From Palsa-504 sp963739615 (lineage in GTDB: Bacteria; Actinomycetota; Actinomycetes; Streptosporangiales; Streptosporangiaceae), in NCBI GenBank assembly GCA_963739615.1, contig CAVUBD010000018.1:75878-139877 (forward strand): 64,000 nucleotides of DNA. The letters are read 5' to 3'. A model generated the notes under the pieces. The model was given only the letters and a program-made list of their open reading frames with translations, made no database searches and had not been told where the DNA came from. Both the position numbers and the translations under genes were made by a program. The stretch's first letter is position 1; every line of letters starts with the position of its first letter. Of the stretch, positions 18,005-26,286 are shown piece by piece.

Positions 18005-18757
18005 TCAGCGGGCCATGTAGCCGCCGTCGATGTAGAGCTCGAGCCCGGTGACGAAGGAGGCATCGTCGCTGGCCAGGTAGGCGACGCCGGCGGCGACCTC
18101 GGCCGGCTGGCCGCAGCGGCCTAGCGGGGTCAGGCGGGTCATCGCGTGCTCGGCCGGCGTCCCCCTGACCGGGTCGAGTATGGGGGTGTCGATGAATCCG
18201 GGATGCACCGAGTTCACCCGGACCCCGCGGTCGGCCCAGTGCAGGGCGATGTTCTTGGTCAGCGTGCGGATGGCGCCCTTGGCGGCGTGATAAGCCGGCG
18301 AGGTGCCGAACCCTCCGCTGGCGCCGAAGACCGAGCTGATGTTGATCACCGACCCGTGCCCGGAGGCGGCCAGCGCTGCTGCCGCCGTCTTCATCCCCAG
18401 GAACACGCCGGTCTGGTCGATCTCGATCGTGCGGTGCCAGTCCGCCAGGGTCGTTTCCTCGATCCCGGCCAGGTCGACTATGCCCGCGTTGTTCACCAGG
18501 ATGTCCAGGCCGCCGAACTCCTGAATCGCGCCAGCAACGGCAGCCTCCCACTCATCCTGTGAGCTCACGTCCAGATGCGCGTAGGCCGCACGCCCGCCGC
18601 CTGCCGTGATCTGCTTGGTAACGTGCGCTCCTGCGTCGTCCTGCACATCCGTGACCACCACCGCCGCACCCTCGCTCGCCAGCCGCCGCGCGGTCGCCGC
18701 GCCGATGCCGCTAGCCGCGCCCGTTACCAGCGCAACTCGCCCCGCCAGCCTGTCCAT
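18005..18757 (-). CDS. SDR-family oxidoreductase
   Basis: A 250-residue classical short-chain dehydrogenase/reductase using NAD(P)(H). Motifs: VALVTGAASGIGAATARRLA (cofactor loop), DILVNNAGIV, an INISS serine, the active-site AYHAAKGAIRTLTKNIALHW (Tyr-x3-Lys), VNSVHPGFIDTPIL and a C-terminal YIDGGYMAR. An Asp after the second strand (VVVTDVQDD) suggests NAD preference. The type resembles cyclopentanol or 3-alpha-hydroxysteroid dehydrogenases, but the substrate is not determined. GGGAAGGGG lies before ATG 18757. It is divergent from another SDR gene about 200 bp away. Confidence 0.88.
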   Translation of the reverse strand: MDRLAGRVALVTGAASGIGAATARRLASEGAAVVVTDVQDDAGAHVTKQITAGGGRAAYAHLDVSSQDEWEAAVAGAIQEFGGLDILVNNAGIVDLAGIEETTLADWHRTIEIDQTGVFLGMKTAAAALAASGHGSVINISSVFGASGGFGTSPAYHAAKGAIRTLTKNIALHWADRGVRVNSVHPGFIDTPILDPVRGTPAEHAMTRLTPLGRCGQPAEVAAGVAYLASDDASFVTGLELYIDGGYMAR

Positions 18758-18958
18758 GGCACACCCCTTCCCTGCCTACGGTCACTACTGCCCGATCCTG
18801 CCTGACGGCCAGCCCGCCGCCAGGGCCGTAAGTCGCCAGTGCAGGCATCTCAGGTCCTCCGGGACCGCATTCCCGGGGCAGGTCCCAGGCACGCGCGTAA
18901 GCTGCGAGCGGCGGCCAGCGGCGGCGCCCGGCCGGATTTCACGTTCGGAGGTGCTCTT

Positions 18959-19714
18959 GTGATCGATCTTTCCGGCCGCGTCGTCATCGTCACCGGCGGC
19001 AACAGCGGCATCGGGCTCGGCATCGCCCGCGGCGTCGCGCGAGCCGGCGCGTCGGTCGCGATCTGGTCGCGCCGCGCCGAGCGCAACGCCGAGGCGGTCG
19101 CCCAGCTTGAGGCGCTGGGCGCTACGGCGATCGGCGTCCGGTGCGACGTCAGCGACGAGGACAACGTGACCGGCGCCATGCGGGCCACACTCGACCGGTT
19201 CGGCCGCCTTGATTGCCTGGTCGCCAACGCCGGAACGGCCGGCAGGCAGCCGTTCACGGACATGTCGCTCGGCGAGTGGCACCGGGTGCTGCAGGTCAAC
19301 CTGGACGGCGCCTTCTTGTGCCTGCGGGAGGCGGCCCGCGTGCTGGTCGGGCAAGGCCACGGCGGGTCACTGGTCGGCGTGTCATCGACCAGCGCGATCG
19401 ACGGGGCCCCCGGCCAGCAGCACTATGCCGCCAGCAAGACCGCGCTGCTCGCGGTGATGCGCGCTCTGGCCGTCGAGCTGGCCCGGCACAAGATACGGTG
19501 CAACAGCCTGCTGCCCGGCTGGACCGACACCGAACTGCTGGCCGAGGCGAAAACGCACGAGAGGTTCGTGGCTGCCACGACCGGCCGGACGCCGGTCCGC
19601 CGGTGGGCCACGCCGCACGACTTCGAGACCGTCGGGGCGTTCCTCGCCGATCCCTCGCTCGTCTTCCATACCGGGGACAGCATGGTGGTCGACGGCGGCT
19701 ACACGATCTTCTGA
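18959..19714 (+). CDS. SDR-family oxidoreductase
   Basis: From GTG 18959 (GGAGG at 18948-18952) the protein has about 251 residues. Motifs: VVIVTGGNSGIGLGIARGVA, LVANAGTAG, VSSTSAIDGAPG (serine), HYAASKTALLAVMRALAVEL (Tyr-x3-Lys), LLPGWTDTELL and VVDGGYTIF. An Arg-rich loop after strand two (SRRAERNAE) suggests NADP preference. It has all catalytic residues, unlike the SDR at 24503. The substrate cannot be read. It is transcribed divergently from the SDR ending at 18005, which hints at a shared regulatory region around 18758-18958. Confidence 0.87.
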   Translation: MIDLSGRVVIVTGGNSGIGLGIARGVARAGASVAIWSRRAERNAEAVAQLEALGATAIGVRCDVSDEDNVTGAMRATLDRFGRLDCLVANAGTAGRQPFTDMSLGEWHRVLQVNLDGAFLCLREAARVLVGQGHGGSLVGVSSTSAIDGAPGQQHYAASKTALLAVMRALAVELARHKIRCNSLLPGWTDTELLAEAKTHERFVAATTGRTPVRRWATPHDFETVGAFLADPSLVFHTGDSMVVDGGYTIF

Positions 19715-20091
19715 GCGGCGCCGCGGCCGGGGCGGTCACGGCGTCAGTTACCGCTGTCTCATTGTCCGCGGCTGTCAGTCTGCCCGTCCTGCAGCCTGAG
19801 TGCACTCGTGTCCGAGATACGGAAGCCGTGCTTGCCCAGCAGCGATCGACTGTATCTGAACGCCTGCATCGGCCTCTGGATAGCAGGGGAGGAGACCCTC
19901 CCTCGCAGCGTCAGGCTCATGGAGCGCATCGTGGCGGGTAGCGCAGTTCAGGTGGTTGATGCGGTCTGCCCGGCTGTTTCGGACCGCGGCCGTGAACCGT
20001 CTCGCCGGAAGGCCGTCTTCGGGCAGCTACGTCAAAGCGGCCTCTGTCCAGTCTGCCCGGCCCGCGAATTGCTAGCAGGAAGATATGCCCG
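19715..20091. other. Gene-free region
   Basis: I find no supported gene in these 377 bp. A frame from 19808 is open for 102 codons but lacks any motif and has poor codon bias. Confidence 0.4.
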
Positions 20092-20819
20092 ATGCGGTAC
20101 TCAAACGGCAAGATGACCGGATCAGTTTCTCAAGCGACCGCAGGCGCCGCCGCCGGCAGCGCGCTTGCGCCAGGCGGGGCCGTGTCCGACATCATTCTGG
20201 CGGTAACCGAGCGCCAGATTGCTCCTGGCGAGACGGCATGCTTTCCATTTGCCGCGCGCACGGCGTACGGGATTCCATCCGTTCATGACTTCAATGTCAT
20301 CTCGGATAACCCGGATTTCAGCCCGGAGTGGGTCCGCCTCCGCCGGTCAGCTGGCGACAGTTACGGCCCGCACTACATCCTCGAGATCAGCCCCGGTGAT
20401 ATCGGGCGTTCTCAGTATGGCGCTTATCCGCTCCGTCTGTTGTGGGGGGCAGCCGGGACGTACCGCTATGCCGCAGGCCGGTGCACGCTCGTCATAACGC
20501 CGTGCATCCGTGCCGTCACAGAGCCAGCCGTGACAATCTGGCCGCCGGCCAGGTCTGCCTGCTGCTGGAGAATCGCGGCAGCACCGGCATAGATGTGTCA
20601 GTCTCGATAAGGCGCAACGGCTCGGACTGGTCGAAGGAGTGGGAGTTCGAGCTGCCAGCGAAGGACAACCCGGTCAGTTTTTCCGGGCGGTTTGATCCGC
20701 CGGCCGACAAGCGCAGCGGAGACTTCGAGCTTGCCGTCAGCGCGGCCGGCCTGCCCCTGGTCCGCCGGACCGTACGCGCGAGACGCTCGCTGATTCCACG
20801 CAGGCGCATCGCCGCGTAG
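20092..20819 (+). pseudogene. Ig-like-fold hypothetical protein with one frameshift
   Basis: Two overlapping frames join into one protein of about 240 residues. The first part has beta-rich sequence (TERQIAPGETACFPFAARTA, then SPEWVRLRRSAGDSYGPHYI). A one-base shift near 20530-20545 leads into AAGQVCLLLENRGSTGIDVS, then RRNGSDWSKEWEFELPAK and a basic tail ending RRRIAA. Alternating strands with motifs like LENRGSTGIDVSVSI suggest two tandem immunoglobulin-like domains of the COG1470 type. I do not recognise the family. No signal peptide is seen. Either it is a decayed gene or the shift is a sequencing error. Confidence 0.5.
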
Positions 20820-21194
20820 CCGCGGCACGCCGGTGCCGCCATCGGGTGCGGTGGCCCGCAAGGACTTCGTGTTCCCCGCGCACGCGCAGATCGGGCAGGT
20901 AGCAGATCGGGTCGGCATCGCGGTGTGGCTGATGCGTGGCTGCGGCATCGGAGCATGGCCATCACGCTATGTTACTTCGGTTAATGGGGACCCTTATAGA
21001 CCGATATGAGCCGATTCACGGTGTCATACAGGGTTCATACTTATATCACCAATCGAAGTAGAAATGTATACGATAAGACGGGTTGCCCAGTCTGGTCATG
21101 GATTATAAGCTCTCAATCGCACCATCGATAGCCATCGGCGGTGCTCTGGGAGGGGAACCATCAGCAGGAGAGCTATGGCTAGATTCATCAAGAC
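20820..21194. other. AT-richer gene-free region
   Basis: About 375 bp with distinctly lower GC than the surroundings and several short A/T runs. No frame with family sequence is seen. It may be the left part of a foreign insertion that includes the hypothetical gene downstream. Confidence 0.4.
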
Positions 21195-21644
21195 GTGCCA
21201 GTTTGTATTGCGATAGTCGCAGAGCGTAAATCCGTTTACGGTCACACTGTTGGTGCAAGAGTGGCTGAACGAGTTAGATGCGTCTCTTTTTACCAGGTAA
21301 CCAGCTTTTTTGATGAATCGTTCAGACAGTCGGACGATGGGCTCGACCCAAGAAGATCCTTGACGCTGAGGGACGTCGTGTTTTCGAGAGATAATGGTCA
21401 AGAGTTGTCCTTTGGACGGCTGAAGAATGCGCAGCCTGGAGGCGCCGATGGCTACAGGCTCGGCACGTGGACCCATAACGGCATCGTTTCTGGGCCGCTC
21501 GGTTGCGCTTACGAAACCGGCAGTGATTTCCGGATTGTATGGGTTATCGACAACTCTCTCATCGGCGTCATTGCTGACGGCTCCAACGGTCCGGCAATGA
21601 CCGAATGGTCGGAGAACTCAGCTTATGTCGTGTACGGCGGCTAA
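21195..21644 (+). CDS. Hypothetical protein, AT-richer
   Basis: An open frame of 149 codons from GTG 21195 with beta-rich, Gly/Asp-rich sequence (ELSFGRLKNAQPGGADGYRL, IVWVIDNSLIGVIADGS) ending YVVYGG. I recognise no family. The start is uncertain because AGGAGAGCT with ATG 21177 points to a different, short frame, and a stop at 21180 precedes the frame used here. Base composition is unlike the flanks. The ISKra4 element inserted 13 bp after its stop. Real coding is plausible but not proven. Confidence 0.35.
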   Translation: MPVCIAIVAERKSVYGHTVGARVAERVRCVSFYQVTSFFDESFRQSDDGLDPRRSLTLRDVVFSRDNGQELSFGRLKNAQPGGADGYRLGTWTHNGIVSGPLGCAYETGSDFRIVWVIDNSLIGVIADGSNGPAMTEWSENSAYVVYGG

Positions 21645-21693
21645 TGATTTGATCGCAAATGAGGTTGGGTGCGGCTCTTGTGAGGTGAGCTGG

Positions 21694-23235
21694 TTACGCT
21701 GCGAGGATGAGGTCTTCGCGGTATATGATTCCGTGGATGCGCTTATGCTCCTGGCGCAGGTGGAAGCGCCAGTAGTCCTCGAAGTCGCCGCTGGCGGTGA
21801 TAGCGCGGAGCTTCAGGATGGCCTCGGCGCCTTCGAGTCCCCATCTCGCGCCCGTTATGTCCATTCTGTCCTTGACGATGTGCCTGCAGGCACCCTCGAT
21901 GATCCCGGTGGCGATGGGCCAGCCCTTGCCCAGCGCGGTGGCGTAGTCCAGGTAAGCCTGCTTGTTCTCCAGGTAGCGGGCGCACTCGTCGGCGCCGGCG
22001 CGCTCGGGGCCGGAGTAACCGTAGGCGGTGGCGCGGCGGCGGATCCCGGCCGCGACCTGGCGCGCTTTCCCGTGCAGGATCTTGCGGGCCTGGTCAGCGA
22101 CCCATTCCTCGGCAGCGCGCTCGCCTTTATCGAAAAAAGACCAGGCGGCCTTCCAGGTGTACTCGAGCACGTGGATGAAGTCGATCACGATCGTCACGGT
22201 GACGCCCCGCCGGGCGGCCTCGGCGGTGACGGCCTCGATCTGAGTGTTGTTCCCGTCGATCAGGACCGCCCATTCCCGGCTGTGGCCGGGGTCGCGGCGC
22301 TCGGCCTCGTCGAACGCGGCGGCGATGACGGCGGGGATGTCATCGGTGACCGAGGCGGTCAGCCACTTGCCCCGCGCCTGCGGCTCCCGCCGCTTCCGGC
22401 TGCCCTCCGGCTTCGCGGCCTGCGCTTTGTTCTTCCTTCTCTTCTGCGCCGGGGTGGCGATGACGTCCTCGGGGGCGCGCGGGACCGGGGCGGCGTCGTA
22501 GACGCAGGCCAGCTCGGCCATCCGCTTGCGGCCGTTCTTCTCCCCGGGCGACAGCCGGGTCGCCAGCTTGCCCTCCGCGGATGCCGCGGCCTTCGCGGTC
22601 GCCGGCCGCAGCGCCCGGGGCAGCATCACGATGCCCTTCCCGTCGAAAGTCAGGATCAGCGGCCATTCCTCCGGCGCGAGCCCGGTCACCCGCTGCAGGT
22701 AAAACGCCTCCGCGTGGGCGGCGCAGCGGCGGGCCAGCTCCTCTACCTGCCGTTTCCCTATCGTCACGCCGGTCGCGCGGGTGATCGCGGTGCCCGCGGC
22801 CTCCATCGAGCCGCGCGCCGCCTCGATCGCGGCGAGCTTCCGCAGCCCGTGGGAGTGTTTCTCCTCCGGCAGGTTCAGCGCCGCGTCCAGCGGGCACACG
22901 TTCGGCCGGCCCGGCGACCGGTAGGCGATCCGCGACACCGTGACCTGCCCGAACTTCGTCATCAGCGGCCGTTCGCGGCCTCTCTCGGCGCGCGTGCGGA
23001 CCACGCCGTCCGCCCCGGCCACGTCCTGCCGCCGTTCTTCCTGCGCCGCCGTCAGGTCCAGCCGGTCCTGCAGCAGCCGCAGCAGCAGCCCCCGGCCGCG
23101 CACGTCCACCTGTTCTTCCAGCTCACCGTGCTGCAACCCCGCCGCCTCCGCCGACGCCATCCAGTCCTCCAGCTCACCGAAGCACTTCCTGGACTCCGCG
23201 AACGCCTCGTCCTGGCCAGGCACGTACCCTTGCAT
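21694..23235 (-). CDS. ISKra4-family transposase, 513 aa
   Basis: A full-length transposase. The N-terminal half has the ISKra4 pattern: LLLRLLQDRLDLTAAQEERR, FGQVTVSRIAYRSPG, LDAALNLPEEKHSHGLRKLA and TGVTIGKRQVEELARR. The catalytic part shows ILTFDGKGIVM (first Asp), WAVLIDGNNTQIEAV, TIVIDFIHVLEYTWKAAWSF, and a C-terminal IATGIIEGACRHIVKDRMDI, which carries the likely glutamate. It is uninterrupted and may be active. ATG 23235 follows AGAAGGAG, which is buried in a long hairpin (23237-23295). The other copy at 60832 shares the same order of motifs but is clearly diverged. Confidence 0.85.
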   Translation of the reverse strand: MQGYVPGQDEAFAESRKCFGELEDWMASAEAAGLQHGELEEQVDVRGRGLLLRLLQDRLDLTAAQEERRQDVAGADGVVRTRAERGRERPLMTKFGQVTVSRIAYRSPGRPNVCPLDAALNLPEEKHSHGLRKLAAIEAARGSMEAAGTAITRATGVTIGKRQVEELARRCAAHAEAFYLQRVTGLAPEEWPLILTFDGKGIVMLPRALRPATAKAAASAEGKLATRLSPGEKNGRKRMAELACVYDAAPVPRAPEDVIATPAQKRRKNKAQAAKPEGSRKRREPQARGKWLTASVTDDIPAVIAAAFDEAERRDPGHSREWAVLIDGNNTQIEAVTAEAARRGVTVTIVIDFIHVLEYTWKAAWSFFDKGERAAEEWVADQARKILHGKARQVAAGIRRRATAYGYSGPERAGADECARYLENKQAYLDYATALGKGWPIATGIIEGACRHIVKDRMDITGARWGLEGAEAILKLRAITASGDFEDYWRFHLRQEHKRIHGIIYREDLILAA

Positions 23236-23236
23236 C

Positions 23237-23295
23237 GGGCTCCTTCTTTTACGATCCGGTCCTCAGATAACCGGGACCGTAACGAGAAGGAGCCC
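23237..23295 (-). promoter_or_regulatory. Long hairpin covering the transposase ribosome binding site
   Basis: On the coding strand the arms GGGCTCCTTCT and AGAAGGAGCCC pair perfectly, and CGTAA/TTACG plus a mostly complementary inner stem extend it to 59 nt. The 3' arm contains the AGAAGGAG Shine-Dalgarno sequence directly before ATG 23235. In transcripts entering from outside the element this would block ribosome access. The same arrangement occurs before the second ISKra4-type transposase. Confidence 0.65.
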
Positions 23296-23483
23296 TTTAC
23301 GCACGCACCGACACAGGCAAACCAGACACAGCCGCAACGAACACCCTAAAACTCTTCACACGCCATCACCCCAGAAGAGCCGCACCCAATGAGGTTCTTA
23401 CGTCCGATTAGCTGCTGCCTGTTCCGCTTGCGGGTCGCGCCAGTGTCACGCCTAACTAACTATCTTAACTAAGCTGAGGACAC

Positions 23484-23716
23484 TTAGCGTTCTTTCCATC
23501 GCAGGTGCTTGTCGATTCGGTAGGCGGGCAGTTGCCATTCATGCCATTTCTCGCGGACGGCGCGTTAGGGGAAGGCGAGTATCGCGGCTGCATCGCGCGC
23601 CGAAAGCATCTTGTTGGAACCGCCGAGGGTGCCTGCGCCGGGCTTTGCGCGCCCGCGGTTTGCGTCATCGGGATCACGACCCCCGCTGATGACGTCCAAG
23701 GCCGGCTCATCAGGCA
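23484..23716 (-). pseudogene. Excisionase/MerR-like HTH protein with internal stop
   Basis: On the minus strand the frame reads NKMLSARDAAAILAFP, stop (23565-23567), then RAVREKWHEWQLPAYRIDKH and LRWKER with TAA. This is the pattern of small winged-helix DNA-binding proteins of the excisionase/AlpA type (L-s-x-x-x-A-A-x-x-L, then V-x-x-W-x-x-W-x-L-P-x-x-R-I). A TAA replaces one codon in the recognition region. It may be a relic of an integrated element; no integrase lies beside it. Confidence 0.5.
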
Positions 23717-23947
23717 TAACGCCAACGTACCCGCGCGGCCCATCCCGGCTGCGGGCTAACTCAGCCGCAGCTGTAAAGAACTGAGAAGCGATCTGGATCG
23801 CTGGAGAAGAACGATGGAACCGACGCCGACGCTCGGACCTCACGAGACCATCGAGGAGCAAGACATGGTGCACAAGTGGCGGGTGGCTCGACTGGCGCGT
23901 CACTCCGCATCCTGCGCTGAGGCGGCGCCGGCGCAGCTCCGAAGAAG

Positions 23948-24379
23948 GTGAACGAGCACGTGACTGCCCCGTTTCCCCGATCGCCGGCCCGGCTTGACGC
24001 CAGCCTGGGCGGCCCGGACGCCGATCAGGCATCGTGGGCCCGGCTCATCAGGCAGGCACGGTGCGCGGACAGCGAGGTGGACGCAGATCAGTGGTTTCCG
24101 GTCAGCGTCGACGCGGAAACCGCCCGCCGTGAGGCTGCCGACGCGATCGCGGTCTGCCAGGCCTGCCCGGTACGCAGCCTATGCATGGCCCTGTCACTGC
24201 GGCACTGGGACATCGGCCAGCATGGCATCTGGGGCGGCCTGGTGGCGGCCGACCGAGCGAGCTTGCGACAGCAACTGCTCACGCACACGGCAACCAGCCT
24301 CTGGTATTCCCGCGACGCAGGAGGGGCGCTCGGCGGCGGGCGGGCAGTGCCTGGCGGAGTCGCCCGCGGGAGGGGCTGA
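23948..24379 (+). CDS. WhiB-family iron-sulfur transcriptional regulator
   Basis: A 143-residue WhiB-like protein. Four cysteines in the family arrangement are visible: Cys39 (QARCADS), Cys70 and Cys73 (AVCQACP) and Cys79 (VRSLC), which bind a [4Fe-4S] cluster. The DQWFP motif and the C-terminal GIWGGLVAADR turn are present. WhiB proteins are limited to actinobacteria and their phages; they act with the main sigma factor or as redox sensors. GTG 23948 follows GAAGAAGG. The C-terminal 45 residues are Gly/Arg-rich and low in complexity. No neighbour indicates the target. Confidence 0.88.
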   Translation: MNEHVTAPFPRSPARLDASLGGPDADQASWARLIRQARCADSEVDADQWFPVSVDAETARREAADAIAVCQACPVRSLCMALSLRHWDIGQHGIWGGLVAADRASLRQQLLTHTATSLWYSRDAGGALGGGRAVPGGVARGRG

Positions 24380-24502
24380 ACCAGGGCAGCGGCCAGGGTC
24401 TTCCACGGGCGCGACCGGCCGCCCGGTGCGCGACCGTGATGCTATGGACTATCTCGTCACGATGGCCGACCATGTTGGGCGATCAGCAGGGCCTGACCAG
24501 TC

Positions 24503-25219
24503 ATGAGCGGCAAGGAACCGAAGGTCGCCATCATCACCGGCGGCTCTCAGGGCATCGGCGCCGGACTGGTCACCGCATACCGACGGCAGGGCTGGTCCGT
24601 CGTGGCCAATGCCCAGACGATCAAGCCGTCGCAGGACCCAGCCGTGCTCGCCGTCGACGGGGACATCACCCAGCCCGAGACCACCGACCGGATCATCAGC
24701 GGAGCACTCGAGCGGTTCGGGCGCATCGACACCGTCGTCAACGACGCCGGCATCTACATCTCCAAGCCGTTCACTGACTACACCGCCGACGACTACGCCC
24801 TGGTCGTCGGGGTCAACCTCACCGGGTTCTTCTGGCTGACTCAGCGCGCCATCACCGAGATGCTGAAGCGAGACGGCGGCCACGTCGTCAACATCACGAC
24901 CACGCTCGTCGATTACGCGGACTCCAAGGCACCGTCGCTGCTGACCGCGCTCACCAAGGGCGGCCTGGCCGCGGCGACCAGGTCACTGGCCATCGAGTAC
25001 GCCTCGCGCGGCATCCGGGTCAACGCCGTCTCGCCCGGCATCATCCAGACGCCGATGCACCCGCAGGAAAGCTACGACGCGCTCGGTGACCGGCTTCCCC
25101 CGCTCGGGCGCGTCGGGCACGTCAGCGACATCGTTGACGGCATCCTCTTCCTCGAGTCATCGCCCTTCATCACCGGCGAAATCCTGCACATCGACGGCGG
25201 CCAGATCGCCGGACACTGA
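24503..25219 (+). CDS. Atypical SDR lacking the catalytic tyrosine
   Basis: A 238-residue SDR with a normal cofactor loop (VAIITGGSQGIGAGLVTAYR) and DTVVNDAGIY in place of the usual NNAG. The active-site region reads VVNITTTLVDYADSKAPSLL, then TALTKGGLAAATRSLAIEYA. The lysine is kept, but the residue four before it, normally Tyr, is Thr. VNAVSPGIIQTPM and HIDGGQIAGH follow. The same substitution pattern occurs in a known SDR subfamily, so it is probably natural rather than a lesion. Activity by the standard mechanism is doubtful. ATG 24503; it stands alone between WhiB and Nudix genes. Confidence 0.82.
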   Translation: MSGKEPKVAIITGGSQGIGAGLVTAYRRQGWSVVANAQTIKPSQDPAVLAVDGDITQPETTDRIISGALERFGRIDTVVNDAGIYISKPFTDYTADDYALVVGVNLTGFFWLTQRAITEMLKRDGGHVVNITTTLVDYADSKAPSLLTALTKGGLAAATRSLAIEYASRGIRVNAVSPGIIQTPMHPQESYDALGDRLPPLGRVGHVSDIVDGILFLESSPFITGEILHIDGGQIAGH

Positions 25220-25411
25220 CGCCCGGCACAGGACAGGTTGCGGCCAGCCTGACCTCCGACGAGAAGCCACGTATTCCCGCCGCCCGCATGCTGCGTCTTG
25301 CCATGCCCGTTCCTCTCAGCTCGTTGTGGCCGCCGGTCCGATGCGGTCAGAACGGCTAGCGCGACGGGCGGCGTCGGCTGGGTCACTCGGGAGCGTGGCT
25401 GAGCATCGTGC

Positions 25412-26032
25412 TCACAGGTCCATGATCTTGGCGGCATCCCACGGCTGCTCCCAGCCGGCGAGCGCGAGCAGGCGGTCCACGAGGGCCGCCGTGAATCCCC
25501 AGATCAGCATCCCGCTGACCTGGAAGGCCGGCATCATGAAGCCACCGGGCCCGCGCGTCATCAGCCGGGCGGAGGGGTCGGCAAGTTCGGCGACGCTCAC
25601 CCGGGTCACGGCGGCTACCTCGTCCGTGTCGGCGGGCGCGACCACGCACGGCTGGCGCCACCAGGCGAGTACGGGCACGACCCGGAAGCCGGTCGGCGGA
25701 ATGAACGCCTCGGGCATGGTGCCGACCACGTTGACGCCGGCCGGGTCGAGACCGACTTCCTCAGCCGCTTCCCGCAGCGCCGCCGCGACGGGCCCCTCGT
25801 CGCCGGCGTCGACGGCCCCGCCGGGGAAGGCCGGCTGGCCCGCGTGCAGCCGGAGCTCTTCGCTGCGCACGATGAACAGCAGATCAGGGCCTCCCGGACC
25901 GTCGCCGAACAAGATAAGCACCGCCGACGCCCGGCCGCCGGCCGCGGGCGGCGCGAGCAGCGGGGAAATCTCCAACGTCTGCGCCGCGGCCGCCAGCTCG
26001 CGCAGCCACGCCGGCACGGCCTCAGCGATCAC
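25412..26032 (-). CDS. Nudix hydrolase, CoA-pyrophosphatase-like
   Basis: A 206-residue Nudix protein. The Nudix box is visible as PGGAVDAGDEGPVAAALREA followed by AEEVGLD, giving the metal-binding REAAEEVGL helix. The upstream stretch LLFIVRSEELRLHAGQPAFP is typical of the NudL/CoA-diphosphatase subgroup, which cleaves CoA and acyl-CoA to phosphopantetheine derivatives. The C-terminal LIWGFTAALVDRLL fits that subgroup. Start GTG 26032. It is intact and of normal length. It ends head to head with the SDR gene, with 190 bp between. Confidence 0.82.
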   Translation of the reverse strand: MIAEAVPAWLRELAAAAQTLEISPLLAPPAAGGRASAVLILFGDGPGGPDLLFIVRSEELRLHAGQPAFPGGAVDAGDEGPVAAALREAAEEVGLDPAGVNVVGTMPEAFIPPTGFRVVPVLAWWRQPCVVAPADTDEVAAVTRVSVAELADPSARLMTRGPGGFMMPAFQVSGMLIWGFTAALVDRLLALAGWEQPWDAAKIMDL

Positions 26033-26286
26033 GATGCCAGCTTAGGTCCGAGTGCGGTGGCCGGTGACTGCGCTCAGCGATCACGGTGGTCCTGGGAGGT
26101 TAACGAGGGGCCCCGGCCGTGTCCTGGTCTCCCATCCAGGGACGCCCGTGGCCGAGCGCACCCGGGCGGCCGGAGACCACGGACCCGGGTCTGACCGGGG
26201 CCTGGCACGGGTGCGATCGGGCCGCTTAAGCGCCACGATGGAGGCCGGGAACACGACATTTTCGTGGCGGATCCGGAAGGGAGCAG

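Larger units (their letters stand above)
21667..23387 (-). mobile_element. ISKra4-type element, 1721 bp, 9-bp target duplication
   Basis: The ends read GGGTGCGGCTCTTGTGAGGT on the left, and the reverse complement of the right end GGGTGCGGCTCTTCTGGGGT. AATGAGGTT flanks it at 21658-21666 and 23388-23396. One transposase gene fills most of it. A second element of the same type, with GGGTGTAGCTC ends, lies at 60166-62389. Confidence 0.85.

Noticed and set aside
21625..23349. Plus-strand open frame of 574 codons
   Set aside because: It is antisense to the ISKra4 transposase, whose motifs and ribosome binding site are clear.
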